A stretch of 64,000 nt of DNA, from assembly GCA_013399015.1 (NCBI GenBank), contig VWZX01005693.1, positions 133,356 to 197,355 on the forward strand. The letters are read 5' to 3'. The notes below the pieces were generated by a model that had not been told where the DNA came from, ran no database searches, and saw only the letters and a list, made by a program, of their open reading frames with translations. Every line of letters starts with the position of its first letter. The stretch's first letter is position 1. This document shows positions 49,102 to 62,681 of the stretch, piece by piece. The position numbers and the translations under genes are program-made. Origin of the DNA: Galbula dea (taxonomy: Eukaryota; Chordata; Aves; Piciformes; Galbulidae).

Positions 49102-49200
49102 GATCACAGAATCACAAGATCACAGAATATTAGGAGTTGGAAGGGACCTCGTAAGATCATCTAGTCCAACCCCCCTGCCACAGCAGGATTCCCTACACCA
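49102..49200 (-). mobile_element. short CR1 3' stub (group B), minus strand
   Basis: The plus strand reads GATCACAGAATCAC, GATCACAGAATATTAGGAGT, TGGAAGGGACCTCGTAAGAT, CATCTAGTCCAAC, and CAGCAGGATTCCCTACACCA. This is the reverse complement of the last 99 or so bases of group-B CR1, with three tail-octamer units. The 5' truncation point is the ACACCA at 49200, corresponding to the TGGTGTAGGG position in the other copies. Confidence 0.92.
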
Positions 49201-52200
49201 GGAAAGATGTTGTTGTATAGCATACAGGAATAGGGTGGTAAAAACTAAGTAAAGTAACATTAAACAAATCTTAAATACCACACCTGTAAGTATTTTTGTG
49301 GTAGATGTGGCTGGGGTCCTAGACATGCAAATATCAATTAGCTTTCTTTGCATATCTGAAGTAGTGGGCTAGACAATCAGAGGATGAGTGACCATAAAAT
49401 AATGTGGATTTGTATTTAGGGTTTCCTGCTGCTGTTTATCTGATAAATACTGCTGAGTGATTCAGTGGCTCACTGTGGGCAGGCATAGGAAACACTCAAA
49501 ATGGAGCAAACTGGAAAGAAACACTTGTTTTTTCTTGAAAGTTTATGGGTTTTGGAAAAGCACATTATGCTTTACAGAGGAATACTCTTACCATAATAGA
49601 GTAAATACTAATTACCTGTGATTTTTGGCTAGTGTTTTTGTAGAACTACTAGAAGGCAATAGCATTCTGCACAGTCCTTTTAGTAAGTGATGTTTGTATT
49701 TATACAAATACTGTATGGAGAATCATCCTTTTTTTCCCTCCCCTCTAAACTTTTCATTTTGTTTGAGGCCTTCTTATATTTTCATTTCTCTCCTTGTGTT
49801 CAGGAAAATGCTACCATCATAATACTTCTTATAATGAATCCAGTCCTTCTTGGAAGTATATCCATTTGAATGCAACTTCAGCATTACTGAATCGTGGCAT
49901 TTTATCATCCTCCTGGTACTATCGTTAGAGCCAAGATGTTAGCTAAAGGAAGATTTAAAACCAAGAAGAATGTTTACACTTTATTGTGAATATTTATGAA
50001 ATTCTTTGTTTTCTTGAGAAAATGGCTGTGCCTTAAACTCTAATGGAATTCATATATTTTGTGTTTCTGCTGTAATTGCCTGGTGAAAGTGGAATACTAA
50101 GTAATTTAGAACACTTTAAAGACAGAACAAGATAAACCCCTTTACCTACATGAACCTTTGTGTGATCATAGCTGCCTACTTTTCAGTAATTCCTTTTTGC
50201 TCTGAATTCTAACTTTCAAATTCAAAATGGCCAAAATCTCTTGGTCATTAATTCAAAGCTAGCACATCTACAGTACAGCCACAGCAAGATTCCTCTGGAT
50301 TCATGCAGACTGTTCTCCTTCAGGCAGTTTTTGTGAATGGGCTGAGTGGTTTTTACCACTGCATCTAGATCATTTTTGACAAAGATTGTCCTGTGTAATT
50401 CAGCTTGTTCTTTGAGGTTGTCTAGTCTCTGCTGGGAATACAATCTTGTGTTTTGGTTGATTTAACAGCCACTCTAAATAACACAGTGTGGGACAGAGGT
50501 TTAATAATTTGATTGAACATTCTCCCAGTGTTTTAACCAAATTGTGCTTTACTTTATTACTGATTTTACATTTAGACTTAAAGCTGTACCTTTGTTTTGG
50601 TAACAGATGTCTCTCCAGACATGTGTGTGGATTTAAATGGACCTGGCATAGCATAATCTTCTTGCAGAAAGAGATTAATGTAACGGAACATTTTTGTCTG
50701 CACAAATTAATTGAACAGTTCTGAGATGATGGATGGCTACTCTGTAATAATTGCAGTTGTATTTAATACAATTAATACTCTATAGTGGAATTGGTGTGAA
50801 GTAGCATTTTTTTGCATTGTTAAGGTATAATTGCAACCCTAGATTTGTCTGAATAAACACTGTCACTGCATGCCACTCCCAAGAGCACCTCTCTGGTAAT
50901 GTCTCACAAGAGCAAGATCTTGCAATTCTGAGCTTCACAGACATCAGACTTAACTGGCATCCTATGAGGACTAACACCAAATCAATGGATTGCTTATTAC
51001 CTGAGCTCTTCTGCTTCATTTTATTATTGCTTATAATGGAACTAGTAGTGTGAAAGATCCAGGAGATAAGGAGTACACAACAGCAATTTGTTCCAACCAT
51101 TTTCTGAACCTGCTGGTGCATGAGTTTCTGAAGAAAAGTGCTTTCTAGGAGAGAATTGCAAACCTTTTGTTCATTTTGCTCTCTCTGGAAAGAACTGTGA
51201 ACATTTTTGGAAAATGTAGTAGGTCTCCCTGCCTAAAATTAGAACAGGCAGTGCCCCATCAGTGGAACTCAGTTTAACCTTTTTCGGCATCAAAAAACCA
51301 GTGCATTTATTTCTTATGAGCAGATGATTGGGAAATGATATAACAGGGCTAGACACAAATAGAAAAGAGGCAATGCTGTCAATACCTGAGTGAATTTTTT
51401 AAGCAGCAATCCTGCATTCAGACATTCTCAAAGGAGGTTTACAATATGTTTGTAAAATGTGTAGTAAGAATGACAGTAAAGCAGACAAGGTGCAGTTGTC
51501 TCAGTTCTTGGTGCTCCTCAGAAGTGCAGTTGTGGTAGATTGAATGAAAAATGCATTTTTCTAATTATGAAGCATGCATTCTGTTTCTGAACAAAATTCC
51601 CAACCATGGGTCCAAGGGGTTGAGTGAATAAATTTGAGTCTTTGCTGTCAGTGAGCTTAATGCTTCACTGCAAATTTTGAGGCTGTAAATTATGCAGACT
51701 TTCTGCCTTACCTCGTTACTGATAGTCTGTATTCAAATTTGGTGGGAGAAGGGTAGCTAATGTGCAGCTTAAGTGGTTTCATACTTTACCAGCACACGAA
51801 TTGTCAGTGTTTGTAGAGAGTCAAACCTGTTTGCTATACCTGTCACAGAGGGTGAAAAGCCCTTCAGCTGCTGGAGGAAACAGAGAAGAAAGGGAAAAGG
51901 CCTGCTGGGGTGACTAGACAGTTCAGGGGATGAGGCACTGCAAGGTGCAGAGATGATGACAGCATGTCTCCATTTGAACCAGTGGAATTCTGCTCATGTC
52001 AGTAAAGAGACTGCCCATTTCCAAGAAGCAGTTTTGTGACAAGATGTACTCTGCAAGGGGTAGAACCTCTTGAGATGGCCTCTAGGCTATCTGAAATGCT
52101 GGAGTCACAAAAGCATACAGTGGACAAGGTCTGCCTGAGAGGTTTTGAATAGGATGCATTCTAATTTTGGTTGGGTGTAACACCTAAAATGTTCATTAAA

Positions 52201-54056
52201 CTGTTGGCAGCCTGGATGAAAGGTAGGAAGGAAGATGATTTATGTGCAGCTAAAGAAACCAAGTGAAGGGAAAAGGGAAGAAAGAGTGTATGAAAATGCT
52301 GTCTTGATTCTAAACATGTGAGTTGAGCAGACAACTTACTTGCCTTTATCTGCATATTTCTAGTACCAGCTACAATACAAACTAATCTCTTTCCACTTGG
52401 AAAACTTGTGCATCTCCTTGCTTCTGCTAATCCCCAGTGGCAAAGCTTGGAGCAATAAATAGCTTGTCTCAAGGATGTTTGGTTGGCCAAGAAAAGAAAA
52501 AAGGTTGTAGTATGGTTTCATGATAAGGGCATATGTTCAGCAGTTTAGTTAGTTCTCATCCTGGAAAGTCTGTGAGGATCTTCAAAGTACCACATGCTTT
52601 TCCATTGTGGTGTTACCTCTACCTCATGGCCAACCTGCTTCACTTTTTCCTTTCTATTCCAAACACTTGGGCAATAATTTGTATGGTAGTTTTTGTGAAT
52701 TAAGTGTCTTGAGAGTTAGGTGAACATCATTAAATTCTTATCACATTTAACATTGCTGTTGCCAAAAGCAGAAGGCTAGTTATACTTCTTTCATTTCTTA
52801 TGGATTGCTTTACATTTGTGTGGTGGCCACAGCTGCCCAATTTATTCCCAGTTCTCTGGAGATACTTTCTTCTTGAGTCTTAGCATTACAGTAAGCTGGA
52901 AGTGCTTGCCTGTAAAGATCCCTAGACTTATAGAATAAGTACTTAAAAATTCATATTTTTTAGCAATAACATTGATTATTCTTACTACCTTGAAGGAAAT
53001 TGCCTCTGTTTGTGAACTTTAAGGTTCCACTGTGGTGCACCATGGTCATCATTTGCTGAGGAGCACAGCCATCTCATCCTTTTTTGCAAAGTATGATGAG
53101 ATTCAGCAAGACTGTTTGGTTGAACTGTTGGGTCAAGAGCTGGCTCTTTCTACTCACTGTTAGATGATTTTTGACTTACAAGGATTAAAGTTTTTTCTTG
53201 TTTATAATATTAAATTTTCTTTCATGAGCATGTAGCTGTGGCAGTGCTTCATATTTCATCCCTAGTTTTACTATTAATCATATTACATTTCCAATTAAGT
53301 TCTACTTACAGATTTGTTTCAGTATGGTTCTTAGGGGAATCAGTAAATGTGTTTTATAATTAAGTGCTCAAATATTAGAATCTAATAGTTTGTAATTAGA
53401 GGGTTTTTAAATTAGAAATCTGTCTTCCTATACAATTTGAAGAGCTAAAATCTAATTTACATCTTCACCTTAAGGAAAATTCATAAAATGAACTGAACTA
53501 AAGCAGTGAAATACATTTTTAATTAAAGGGAGGAAACTTCTAATCAGGTGCAACTTAGGAACATAACCTAATAGTGAAGGTATTGTACAACATCATATAG
53601 TTTCTTTATGCTGGAGAATGAAGTACAGTGGTTAAAAAAATCAGATGAAACATTACTTAAAGCAGTGAATTTCAATTTGCTGTATGAAATGTCCCATGGC
53701 AAAAGTATTCCCATTATCTTCGATCTCCTTGTAGAAATAAATATATACCTACTGAAGCACATGAATAAGGACTAATGATATTTGCATTGTTCAGTAGTAT
53801 GCATTCTGTCACAGGAATACTGACAGTGTGTGTGTGGATGTAGAGATGTCTGCCTTGTTATTTTCTGAGGTGCACGAACTCACAGTGATGTTGATGGGTG
53901 GTTAGGGCTGTGTTCATAGTATGTCTGCTCTATCAATAGACATGATTTTGCCTCACGTGAAGCTGCATTATGCTGCCAAAGAAGTGGAGAAGAATCTAAA
54001 TGGAAATGGTAAACTGGACACAGGATCTGCTGGAACTGGTCTTTATTGATTACTTT

Positions 54057-54070
54057 GGTGGTGGTGGTGG
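54057..54070. repeat. short GGT microsatellite
   Basis: Four GGT units plus GG. It is too short to be strongly unstable. Confidence 0.8.
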
Positions 54071-57000
54071 CTGTTCTTGACATGATGTGATCTGACTTTA
54101 CTGTGTGCTTCCATTCTCAGCGGTGGGGAGAGGAAACTACCGAGATCCTTATTAAACATTGTGCTTTTGCTTCTTGATTAGCTGAATTCACATTCTCCAC
54201 TGAATTATAGGTAGAAAAAATTGCTAATGAATGGTGCTGACTGGCTTGGCAAGAAGATCAGCTGTACACATACCACAATGGTACAGATCACAGACTATAA
54301 TAAAAAATTACTGATGTATCATGCCCTTCATTAATATTTCAGGATTCAGACAGTAAAGGGAACAGTTTATCTCTGTACAAGTTAGAACACTGTTTAATAA
54401 GGTTTTGTGAGGAGACAAGATTAATGTTAATAATGTTTTTTCACTGACAGGAAAATAGTGTTAACATTAGTAACTCACTCTTTCTCTTAAAAGAAGAGCA
54501 TTTGTTTTACAGCTGTCCACAACAACAAGGTTAAACTGAAAAAAAAAAAAGCACAGACTGTAAACAAGGTCAGGCCTACAAAAAACTAAAACATCAATCT
54601 GTTTTCCTAGGCTAAACTCTTACTAGGATGAATATTCTTACAGATCAGAAGGAAGGTGACAAAGGCTATAAAGCTATTCAAGCAGAATAATTCAACTTTA
54701 GTCTCTCCATTCCAGGAAGTGCCTACTACATTGTTTTTAATAGTCTCAAACAGTGAGTTATAAACTCAGCTAATTAAGCTTCAAGTTTCCTGTGTTTTGT
54801 AGTCTCCTTAATTCTGAAAGTAATACATGTGACTTCATTTTATTTCTCAAGTTTTAAGGCATAAATGAGCTCGGTACAGGGTTTCTTGAAGGTATATTGA
54901 ACAAAGTGTATGTGTAAGAAAACAACATATTTGCTGTGCCTGGGTAAGTGTTTCCCCTTCAGAATATATTTGGCTTCATTAGGATGACACATAGACATGA
55001 ATATGGAATATTTGGTTCCTCTGAGATTGCTCATACCCAGCTAAGGACTTTTCTAGGTTATAGCAATATACATGCTGATACTAATATGGCATTGTTGTGG
55101 TTGCACTGATAATATTTTAATGAAGGCACAAATAAGGTTTCTGTCAATTCAAGAAACTGTATTATCTAAATTAATCCACTTTATAAAGCATACTCTACAA
55201 ACATGCATAAGTAGTTCTGTGTGTAATTACTTTTATGCATAGATTATGATCAAAATGTGGTGTATCTAGAAGTTTGTGCACGTCCTTAACTCCTGAAGTT
55301 TTGATAAGTCCCAAAACATAATGGCATATTCAGTCACCATCTTTCAGGTATGTGTAATACAAGGTTTATGAGCAGTACCAGGATTCCTAAATTGTGTATG
55401 TCCCCACACAGAGCATATGTGGCCCAAAGCTCTGGTGTAATGAGGAACTTTGTGATTGACAAGTTCCCATTCTGAATTGTTCTCTGTTCATATGCAAACA
55501 AGGCAGTCTTTGCATTGCCCACAGCCCTGCTGAATTTCCTGGCTACCAGTCTCTAAGGTTTTCCTGTCTCTCTGAGCATGTAATTAATTGTGGAAGGAAT
55601 TACAACTGAAACTGCAGAAATAGAAGAGCAAATAACTCGTAAACTTGTGGTAGTAAAGCATCCTGTCTAAATTTGTCAAGGAAGAGACTTTCATTTTTGG
55701 TTGTCACTTCTCAGATGTGTGGAGCATTTTGCTAGAATTTCCTGGATTGATATGCAAAAATAGTCCTTTCATATGAAGATCAAAATATGGCTAAAACAAT
55801 GTCTCTCTCAATGTGTTCTTGTTTTGGCTCTTGCTTATTTTGAAGAAGCAATCAAAAATAGCAGGAGGTGTGTGCACAGCTGTGAAAGTCAATGTTGGAG
55901 ACAATTAAGCATGTAGCATCAAAAGATTTCCTCCACTGTAAATGTTCAGCCCTCCCTGAACTCTCTTTGTTATAAGTTTATCTAAGGCAGAATCTTGCCT
56001 GTAGCCAACATCTTCATTAAATATCACCTTGGAATGTAAGTACCAGGTAGAAAATGTTTCATGCAACTCCATCTACAAAGCTGTGGCCTGATAGTCATGC
56101 CTCTGCGTGGCTGGGTGTTACACCACCCAGAACAGGGCATGCTGTTTGCTGCACAGCTGCAACGTACAGATGAAAAGTACTTCAGAGTTTGTTACCTGTA
56201 CCTATCTATTGGATTCCCCTGTTGAGTGTTTTAGGCCAGAGCTATAGCTGCAGCTCATTCTTTGCTTGGAGCATGACCATTTTAAGTTAGAGGAGTCCAG
56301 AGTGAAGTAGTGAGTACCAGGTGGTCACTGCATGGGATGGACAGGTGTGTGTGCGTTGTCGTTTTGTGAGTAGTGTTGCTGTGCTCTGTGGTGAAGCAAA
56401 CAAAGGAGAAGGTATTCCTGAGTATTCAAGGTTCTTGCTTATAGATGCTGGTTCCCTTTATGGTTTTGTACTTGCATTTGCAGATTCTGCTGTCCTATGA
56501 AAATAGCAACAGAATATATCAGTCCTTTAGAGTGTGTTATTTCTGCACGTGGACATTGTGTGTGCTTATGGATTCTAGTGAACAGTTTATTTTTGAAGTA
56601 ATCCTTTATGCTTTGTGCAGAAAATCTGAAGAGGGTTATGATGCTGCTTGGGAAATGTGCAAGGCTTACTGTGGTAGAAAGAATATCAGCTGACTTGCTT
56701 CTACGTGTCTGCTGAGTTTTGAGACGTCCAATTCTAGCTCCTCCAAAATAAAATCAAAGCTCCTGAAAAATTCTAATCATGGCTGTCAGATAGATGTTTG
56801 CTTGAAACAAACACTGGCAGTAAACATGGCCTGCAAGATTTATTCAGGGAACAAAGCATAACATTTACACAGAAAGAGGACAGCATTAGTGTGAAGAGAG
56901 ATGATCAGAGCTGACCTTTGGCAAGCACTACAGATTTCTAAGTATGAATGCCCCAGTCAAATAGATCAGTTTCCAGAACAGTTAATTCCTCATGAAAGAG

Positions 57001-57417
57001 AAGGTCAGACAGAGAGTGTATGTGGGACCATTTTGAGTTTAATTTATTTTACTGTCTTAAGCCAAAATAGCAGGTTGCATTTTACCAAATATTTTTTAAG
57101 AGAACTAATTGGTTGAGTGATAAAAATCATTTTAGAAGTAAAAAGCTAAAGCCAAATGACTTCAGAAACTGGTAGGGAAGTGTCAGTGGAGGAAGAGGAA
57201 TTCCTTTGACTGAACTGGAGGTCTTTGAATCAAGATGCTCCATTTTTTTTCAAAGTTGTCTTGGACTTTGGGTTAATGTCTTTGGGTAAATGTCTTCTTC
57301 CTCTGTTTTAGCTGTGGGAAATGGGAATGGCAATGAAGCTTTTTTATTGTTACAATTGTGTGCATAAGTAATTTAGATTTATTTTGAGGTGCTCCAAAAT
57401 CTCTCTGCAGTGATTTT

Positions 57418-57478
57418 GATTTTGCATTTTGTTGGGTTTCTTTTTGGTTTTGGTTGTTTTGTTTTGATTTGTTTTTTT
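57418..57478. repeat. T/G-rich low-complexity tract
   Basis: Runs of TTTTG, GGTTTT and TTTTTTT without a strict period. Confidence 0.65.
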
Positions 57479-60400
57479 AATGGGCAGCATTGTTCTACAG
57501 AGCAGGTAGCCTTTTCATCTTGCAGATATGTACTGAGGATTGTAATTTATGGTCCAAGTAAAACGTCTTTGCTACAACTGTGATCTCTCTCAGATGAAAT
57601 GGCTTTGCTGTATGTGTGACACAGTGACATTAGTGTGAGCCAGTCAGCTTGCCAGATTGCTGTTAGTTTGTAATAAACATTTAGAAAAATGAAGTATCAT
57701 TAAAGGAAATCAGCTGTTTCATGTAGCTGCTGTATATTTATAGACAGTCTGCTTACAGGAATTAATTAGTCCTTGACTGGGGGAAGCACTGTGTATCTCC
57801 ACCTCCTGGCATCTTTCCATTCTCTCTCTTCTTTTGCTGTCCTCCACTGTACTGGCATCCACAAGGTAAAATGAATAATTTAAAAACTACTTGGTATAAT
57901 GCAAACAAAGTGATTGTAATAGAACTTTAATATTGGTATTCCTCTGTATTTGTGCACAGCACAAGTCCATTACCTTCTGGTAATCTTCTACTCTTGTAAT
58001 ATTATCTGTTAAATGGCAGAACAAGCATTATGCAGGCCATGTTATCCAGCCAAAATAGGATTGGTTTAGGTTTGGTTTCTGGGCAGAATTAATTGCTGTT
58101 CTGTGATTGTATAACCAGAAACCAGTCTGAGCAGTCAGATTGATTTGACATTAAGTTGGTTATTACTGCTGCCATTTAAATAAGCATTCAAACCTTTTTG
58201 AAACACATGTCTAGCTGAAAGTTGGCATTGAGATTTTTCTTTCAGATGTCAGTCCTTCAGTTTTCTTATTTGATGCCAGTGAAATAACTTTCTGCTTTGT
58301 CAAAGGGTTACTCATGTCAACAATTTCAGAAATGCTTAGGTAATGTTTAAGAGTATATTTTATTCTTAAAATTGATTTCTTGCCCAGCCCTCTGTCAGGT
58401 GTGTATCTTTGTGCATAAGGAACATTGCAGAGTAGATTAGATAACTCACCAGAGTGGAGGTGAATAATCCTATGGTTAATTCAGAATGGTAAGCATTAGA
58501 TGTTTTTCTTTGCAAGGCATACAAAATCTGGACTGCTAGTTGAATTAATTCTGTGTAATAGTGATCCAAAGGTGGGAATTGCAGTTTGAAAGAGGCATTC
58601 TGCATAGCATTTGACCTTAGCATGTAGCTGAACTGTTGTTCAGAATCAGGTGCTCCTGAGTGTCATTCTTCTACATTTCCAGAGGGTTCTTTGAACTAGG
58701 GCATTCCTCAAGTAAATCAGAGGAACCACAAGACAAGTTTTTAATGTGTGTTAGCCATTGATGAGAGTTTGATCAGAGATGGGAATCAAGGTGGATTTCC
58801 AGGGAAGGTGACACAGCAATAAAGAGCAAGCCCTTTGCAGTAGCATTGCCTAATGCATGTTAGTGGGTGTCTCTCTGATGCACTTTTGGTCAGTATCAGT
58901 ACAAATTCCTGACAGAACAATTGCAGTTTTTATGTAACAGTGGCAAAAATTAGGTCTAACTGCTGTTGGTTGTGCTGGCTATATTAACAGTGTTTTGTCA
59001 GTGCACACTGACATTGTTCAAAGCCATTGAACATCTAGCAACACTGTGAGATAGGCAGGAGTGTGCAAATGAGTCTCTGCAGTCTGACTCAGTGTGATGT
59101 ATTGTTTAGAAAGGGTCATAGCTGTATTTGGAGCTTGATGACACACATTAAAAAACAAAGCCCACCTTCAGAGTTCATACTCTGAACTAAAGAATCAGAG
59201 CATAATGGGCAATTGGAATTATTTTTCAGGACAGAAGAAGAAAGCATCTGAATGGCAGTTTCAAGTAATAATGTAATGCTTTTATCACCACCAGATTAGT
59301 AATCAGTTATGTCATCCTTTTCATTAATTTAATGTTGGCTTTGATAGTTGTAACATTACAGCTCAACATTACACTGAACTTTTACATTACAACTTTAGCA
59401 TTGAAGTTGTTTGTTAGAATGAGATTGGTATTGTTAATAGAACAGCAGCAGCAACAAAGAGCTCTGCAGTGACTTTGAGGATCCCAGCAGTTGTTCTTAT
59501 GGAGAAAGGCTGTACTGTTGGGGCAGTGGAGTAGGGCAGGGCAGGGAAATTAGAACCACCTCAGGGAAGGTGTCTTTCTCACAGCCACACCACCAGAAGA
59601 TTTTGTGCAGTGCCCTGACCATCAGGTTGTTCCAATTATTCTCACTTCCTGGGTATCCAGTGAACAACTTGATTTAAAACTGACCTCGCTGCTCTGTGTG
59701 CCAGATCACTGGAGTAGGACTGGAGCTCTGACTGGAATTTGGTGATGTAACATTATAGTGCATGGAAGAGGTTTTGGGGCACAGTACTATAGGGATGTGA
59801 CACTTCCGCAAATCACAAAGCAGATTCTTAAATCAAACTTGTCCTTGATGATTGCTTGGCATGTTAATAGATGAGATTTGTAGGTGCTCTTATGCTGTCT
59901 AATACAGGTCTGCTTTTGTGCATTTTCCTTTTCACCTATCCACAGGATTATTATGGTAGTCTAATAAAACATCAGGAGTCTGCAGTTTACTCCAGGAGGG
60001 ATTTGGCTCCTGTTTTCATCTCATACTGCCAATCAGCAGCCTTACACTGAAAGGTAATTAGATTATCCTCTAGGTCTCTTTCCAGCCTACACTGAATGCA
60101 TATAATGCATTTAAATTTAAGGAGTCTAGTTTGTTAACGGACTGTACTTGATAGACTGTCATGGCAAAGCTCTGAAACAAAACACTTCAAAGGTATTTCC
60201 TGGGAAAAGTCCAATTAATTTTGTTTGCTTGTTTACTTGTAATTTCTATTTCTAAGAGACTTTGCTCTGAAACATGGCTAAAGCAATGACAAGGATGCTT
60301 CCAGTGTTGTGCACAGTTGATATGAAGCATGCATATTTTATGAGTAGGAATAGAATCTGATACCTGAACTCCAAACTGAGTTCCTTTTGGCTAATGAAGA

Positions 60401-62155
60401 TCATCAGATCTAGACACTTTTGCAGATACCTGTGGAACCCACTTATTTTCATTAATGATGTCTAGATATACGAGATAACAAAATTACCTACTCATTTGGA
60501 ACCATTTGTCAATTTTACTGTGAAGCTTGCTGGAAGCAGTAGCCAGCTATTACCTCTTTCTTACCTTCCTTGCTTGTCTTCTGTAAGCTGCAAAATCTTA
60601 CTTCCCTCATGAAGGCAATGGGTATGAATCACATAGATGGAACAGACTTCATGCAGTAGGAACTTGTCATTTCTGCAGGTGATGTTTCTGACTACAAGTG
60701 TAGTTTAAATGCATCCGTTACCAGTCAGTGTTGGGGAATGATGCGAGTTTCAATCTGAAAGGAACTTTAAAAAGGCCTAGTTGAATTCATATTCACTCCC
60801 TGTATAAGTACATTTAAGAAGGCTTGACCACTGCTTAAGTTAGGTTAGACACTGGGTCATTGGTGAGTTGCTTAAGTTAAAAGTGATGTAAATTAATCTG
60901 TGTCGTACAGGCTTAAAAGAGCCAACTAAAACTATTGCAACTTTTATTCTGAAGGCAAGGGCTTAGAATCAGAAAACAATTATTCCTTAAAAACCTATAA
61001 TTAATCTTCCTCTTTCTCCTCAACACTTCTGAATTGTTCCCTTAAATTACATTTTTTTAAGTCATAAACTGGTCCATAGTGCATGCTTATGCAGTTCATA
61101 CTCCTATTTTTGTTGCTTTGAAACTGCTTCTGGTAGTCATGCAAATGTTTTAAAGTTGTCTTTTCAAGATGACTTTGATCTCTGTTTTCAGTGTCAGCCA
61201 TTCATTACCAGACATTTTGATTTTTAATCTCTCTTTTCCATAAATCTCAGCAGCTCCTCGATGCTTTAGCTACTTATTCCTCTTTCCATTTTTGCTGTTA
61301 GGAATTACCTACTATGCAGAAAGTCCGGGAACAAACTTCCTAACAGAGTAAATTCCCAGATATTTTGAAGCATTTCTTATATTTTACACCTGATACTTCA
61401 GAATTTTTGAGATATGAAATATTCCTCATGCTGTTGATTTAAAAAAGTTGTATTGTTTTGTCAATGTTTGTTTTCCTTTAGTTCTGAAGGCCATGGCAAA
61501 AATATATATAATTCTGCTGGGAAACATTTTCCAGCAGAGAAGAGCTGCATTTGTTTCTAAAATATGGAATGAACTAAATAGAATAGAAGATGAGGGTGTT
61601 TTGGACCTATTCATTTGCAGCTCTTGTTTAGCAGATATGTTAAGAATCTCACACTTTATGTTCTGTTTCCTTACCTTGTTCTTCCTCTGTCTCACTGAAA
61701 ATGAAAGGGAATTTTCAGTCTACACCGGATATTAGAGGGTTACGTTTAATTTTTAAGATATATTCTGGAGGCATACTTCTCTTGCACTTATTTTACTACT
61801 TGTGTTTTGCTGAGTCAGTTGGAAATAGGATTCCATATAGGAAAAGATACAGGTTTAGGAAAGTATATGGATTATTGCTAAGCCTAGCTTTGCATCTTAA
61901 ATATGTAGCTTTATGCCTGCTCTTACGCATGAGTGCCCTGATCTAGCTCTGATTTTGTACTGTTCATTGACTCCAAATACTAGTTGGGAAACAGTTTCCT
62001 TCTTTTCTTGTCCATCTCCTCCCCTACGTCAAGCAATGCAGAGCCACCAGTGGCATACTGGTGGATCCTCTTAGGTTGGTCCTGAGTATGAGCTGGATAC
62101 AATATGTAGTGGTAAATGTGGGCTGGGTTGCTTTGGGACTTCAAAACTTGGGACT

Positions 62156-62681
62156 TTTGGGGTCCTCAGCATCAGGAAGATGTGGACCTGTTGGAGTGCA
62201 TCCAAAGGAGGGCCACAAAGATGATCAGAGGACTGGAGCACCTCCCCTATGAGGATAGGCTAAAGGAGTTGGGGTTGTTCAGCCTGGAAAAGAGAAGGCT
62301 TCGGGGGACCTTATAGCAGCCTTTCAATACCTAAAGTGGGAGAACAAGATGGAAGGGGAGACACTTTTCAGCTGGTCAGATTGCAACAGGACAAGGGGGA
62401 ATGGATGTAAGCTGAAGGAGGGGAGGTTTAGACTAGAAATTAGAAGGAGGTTCTTTACCCAGAGGGTGGTGAGAAACTGGAACAGGTTGCCCAGAGAGGT
62501 TGTGGAGGCCCCATCCCTGGCAGTGTTCAAGACCAGGCTGGATGTGGCCCTGGGCAACCTGGTCTAGTGAATGTGGCATCCCTGCCCATGGCAGGGGGGT
62601 TGGAACTAGATGATCTTGAAGGTCCCTTCCAACCTAAGCCATTCTATGATTCTGTGATTCAATGATTCTGTGATATGATTC
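62156..62681 (+). mobile_element. CR1 LINE fragment (group A), plus strand
   Basis: 5'-truncated CR1 that starts at TTTTGGGGTCCTCAGCATCA and carries the ORF2 C-terminus: QRRATKMIRGLEHLPYEDRL in one frame (about 62197-62256), then after a frame change RTRGNGCKLKEGRFRLEI and NWNRLPREVVEAPSLAVFKT up to the stop near 62567. The 3' end has the group-A signature GGAACTAGATGATCTTGAAG and an extended tail of about four octamer units (ATTCTATG, ATTCTGTG, ATTCAATG, ATTCTGTG). It is very similar to the 3' half of 10919-11872. RT and endonuclease are absent. Confidence 0.93.

Larger units (their letters stand above)
49201..62155. other. long unique non-coding stretch
   Basis: Nearly 13 kb without a recognised gene or repeat family. 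Small items are a (GGT) run at 54057-54070, a 12-A run at 54539-54550, a weak inverted repeat TAATGTTAA/TTAACATTA within about 54420-54470, a perfect 7-base hairpin at 56111-56130 (CTGGGTG...CACCCAG), and a G/T-rich tract at 57418-57478. Open frames of 60-113 codons occur on both strands without recognisable domains. Confidence 0.55.
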
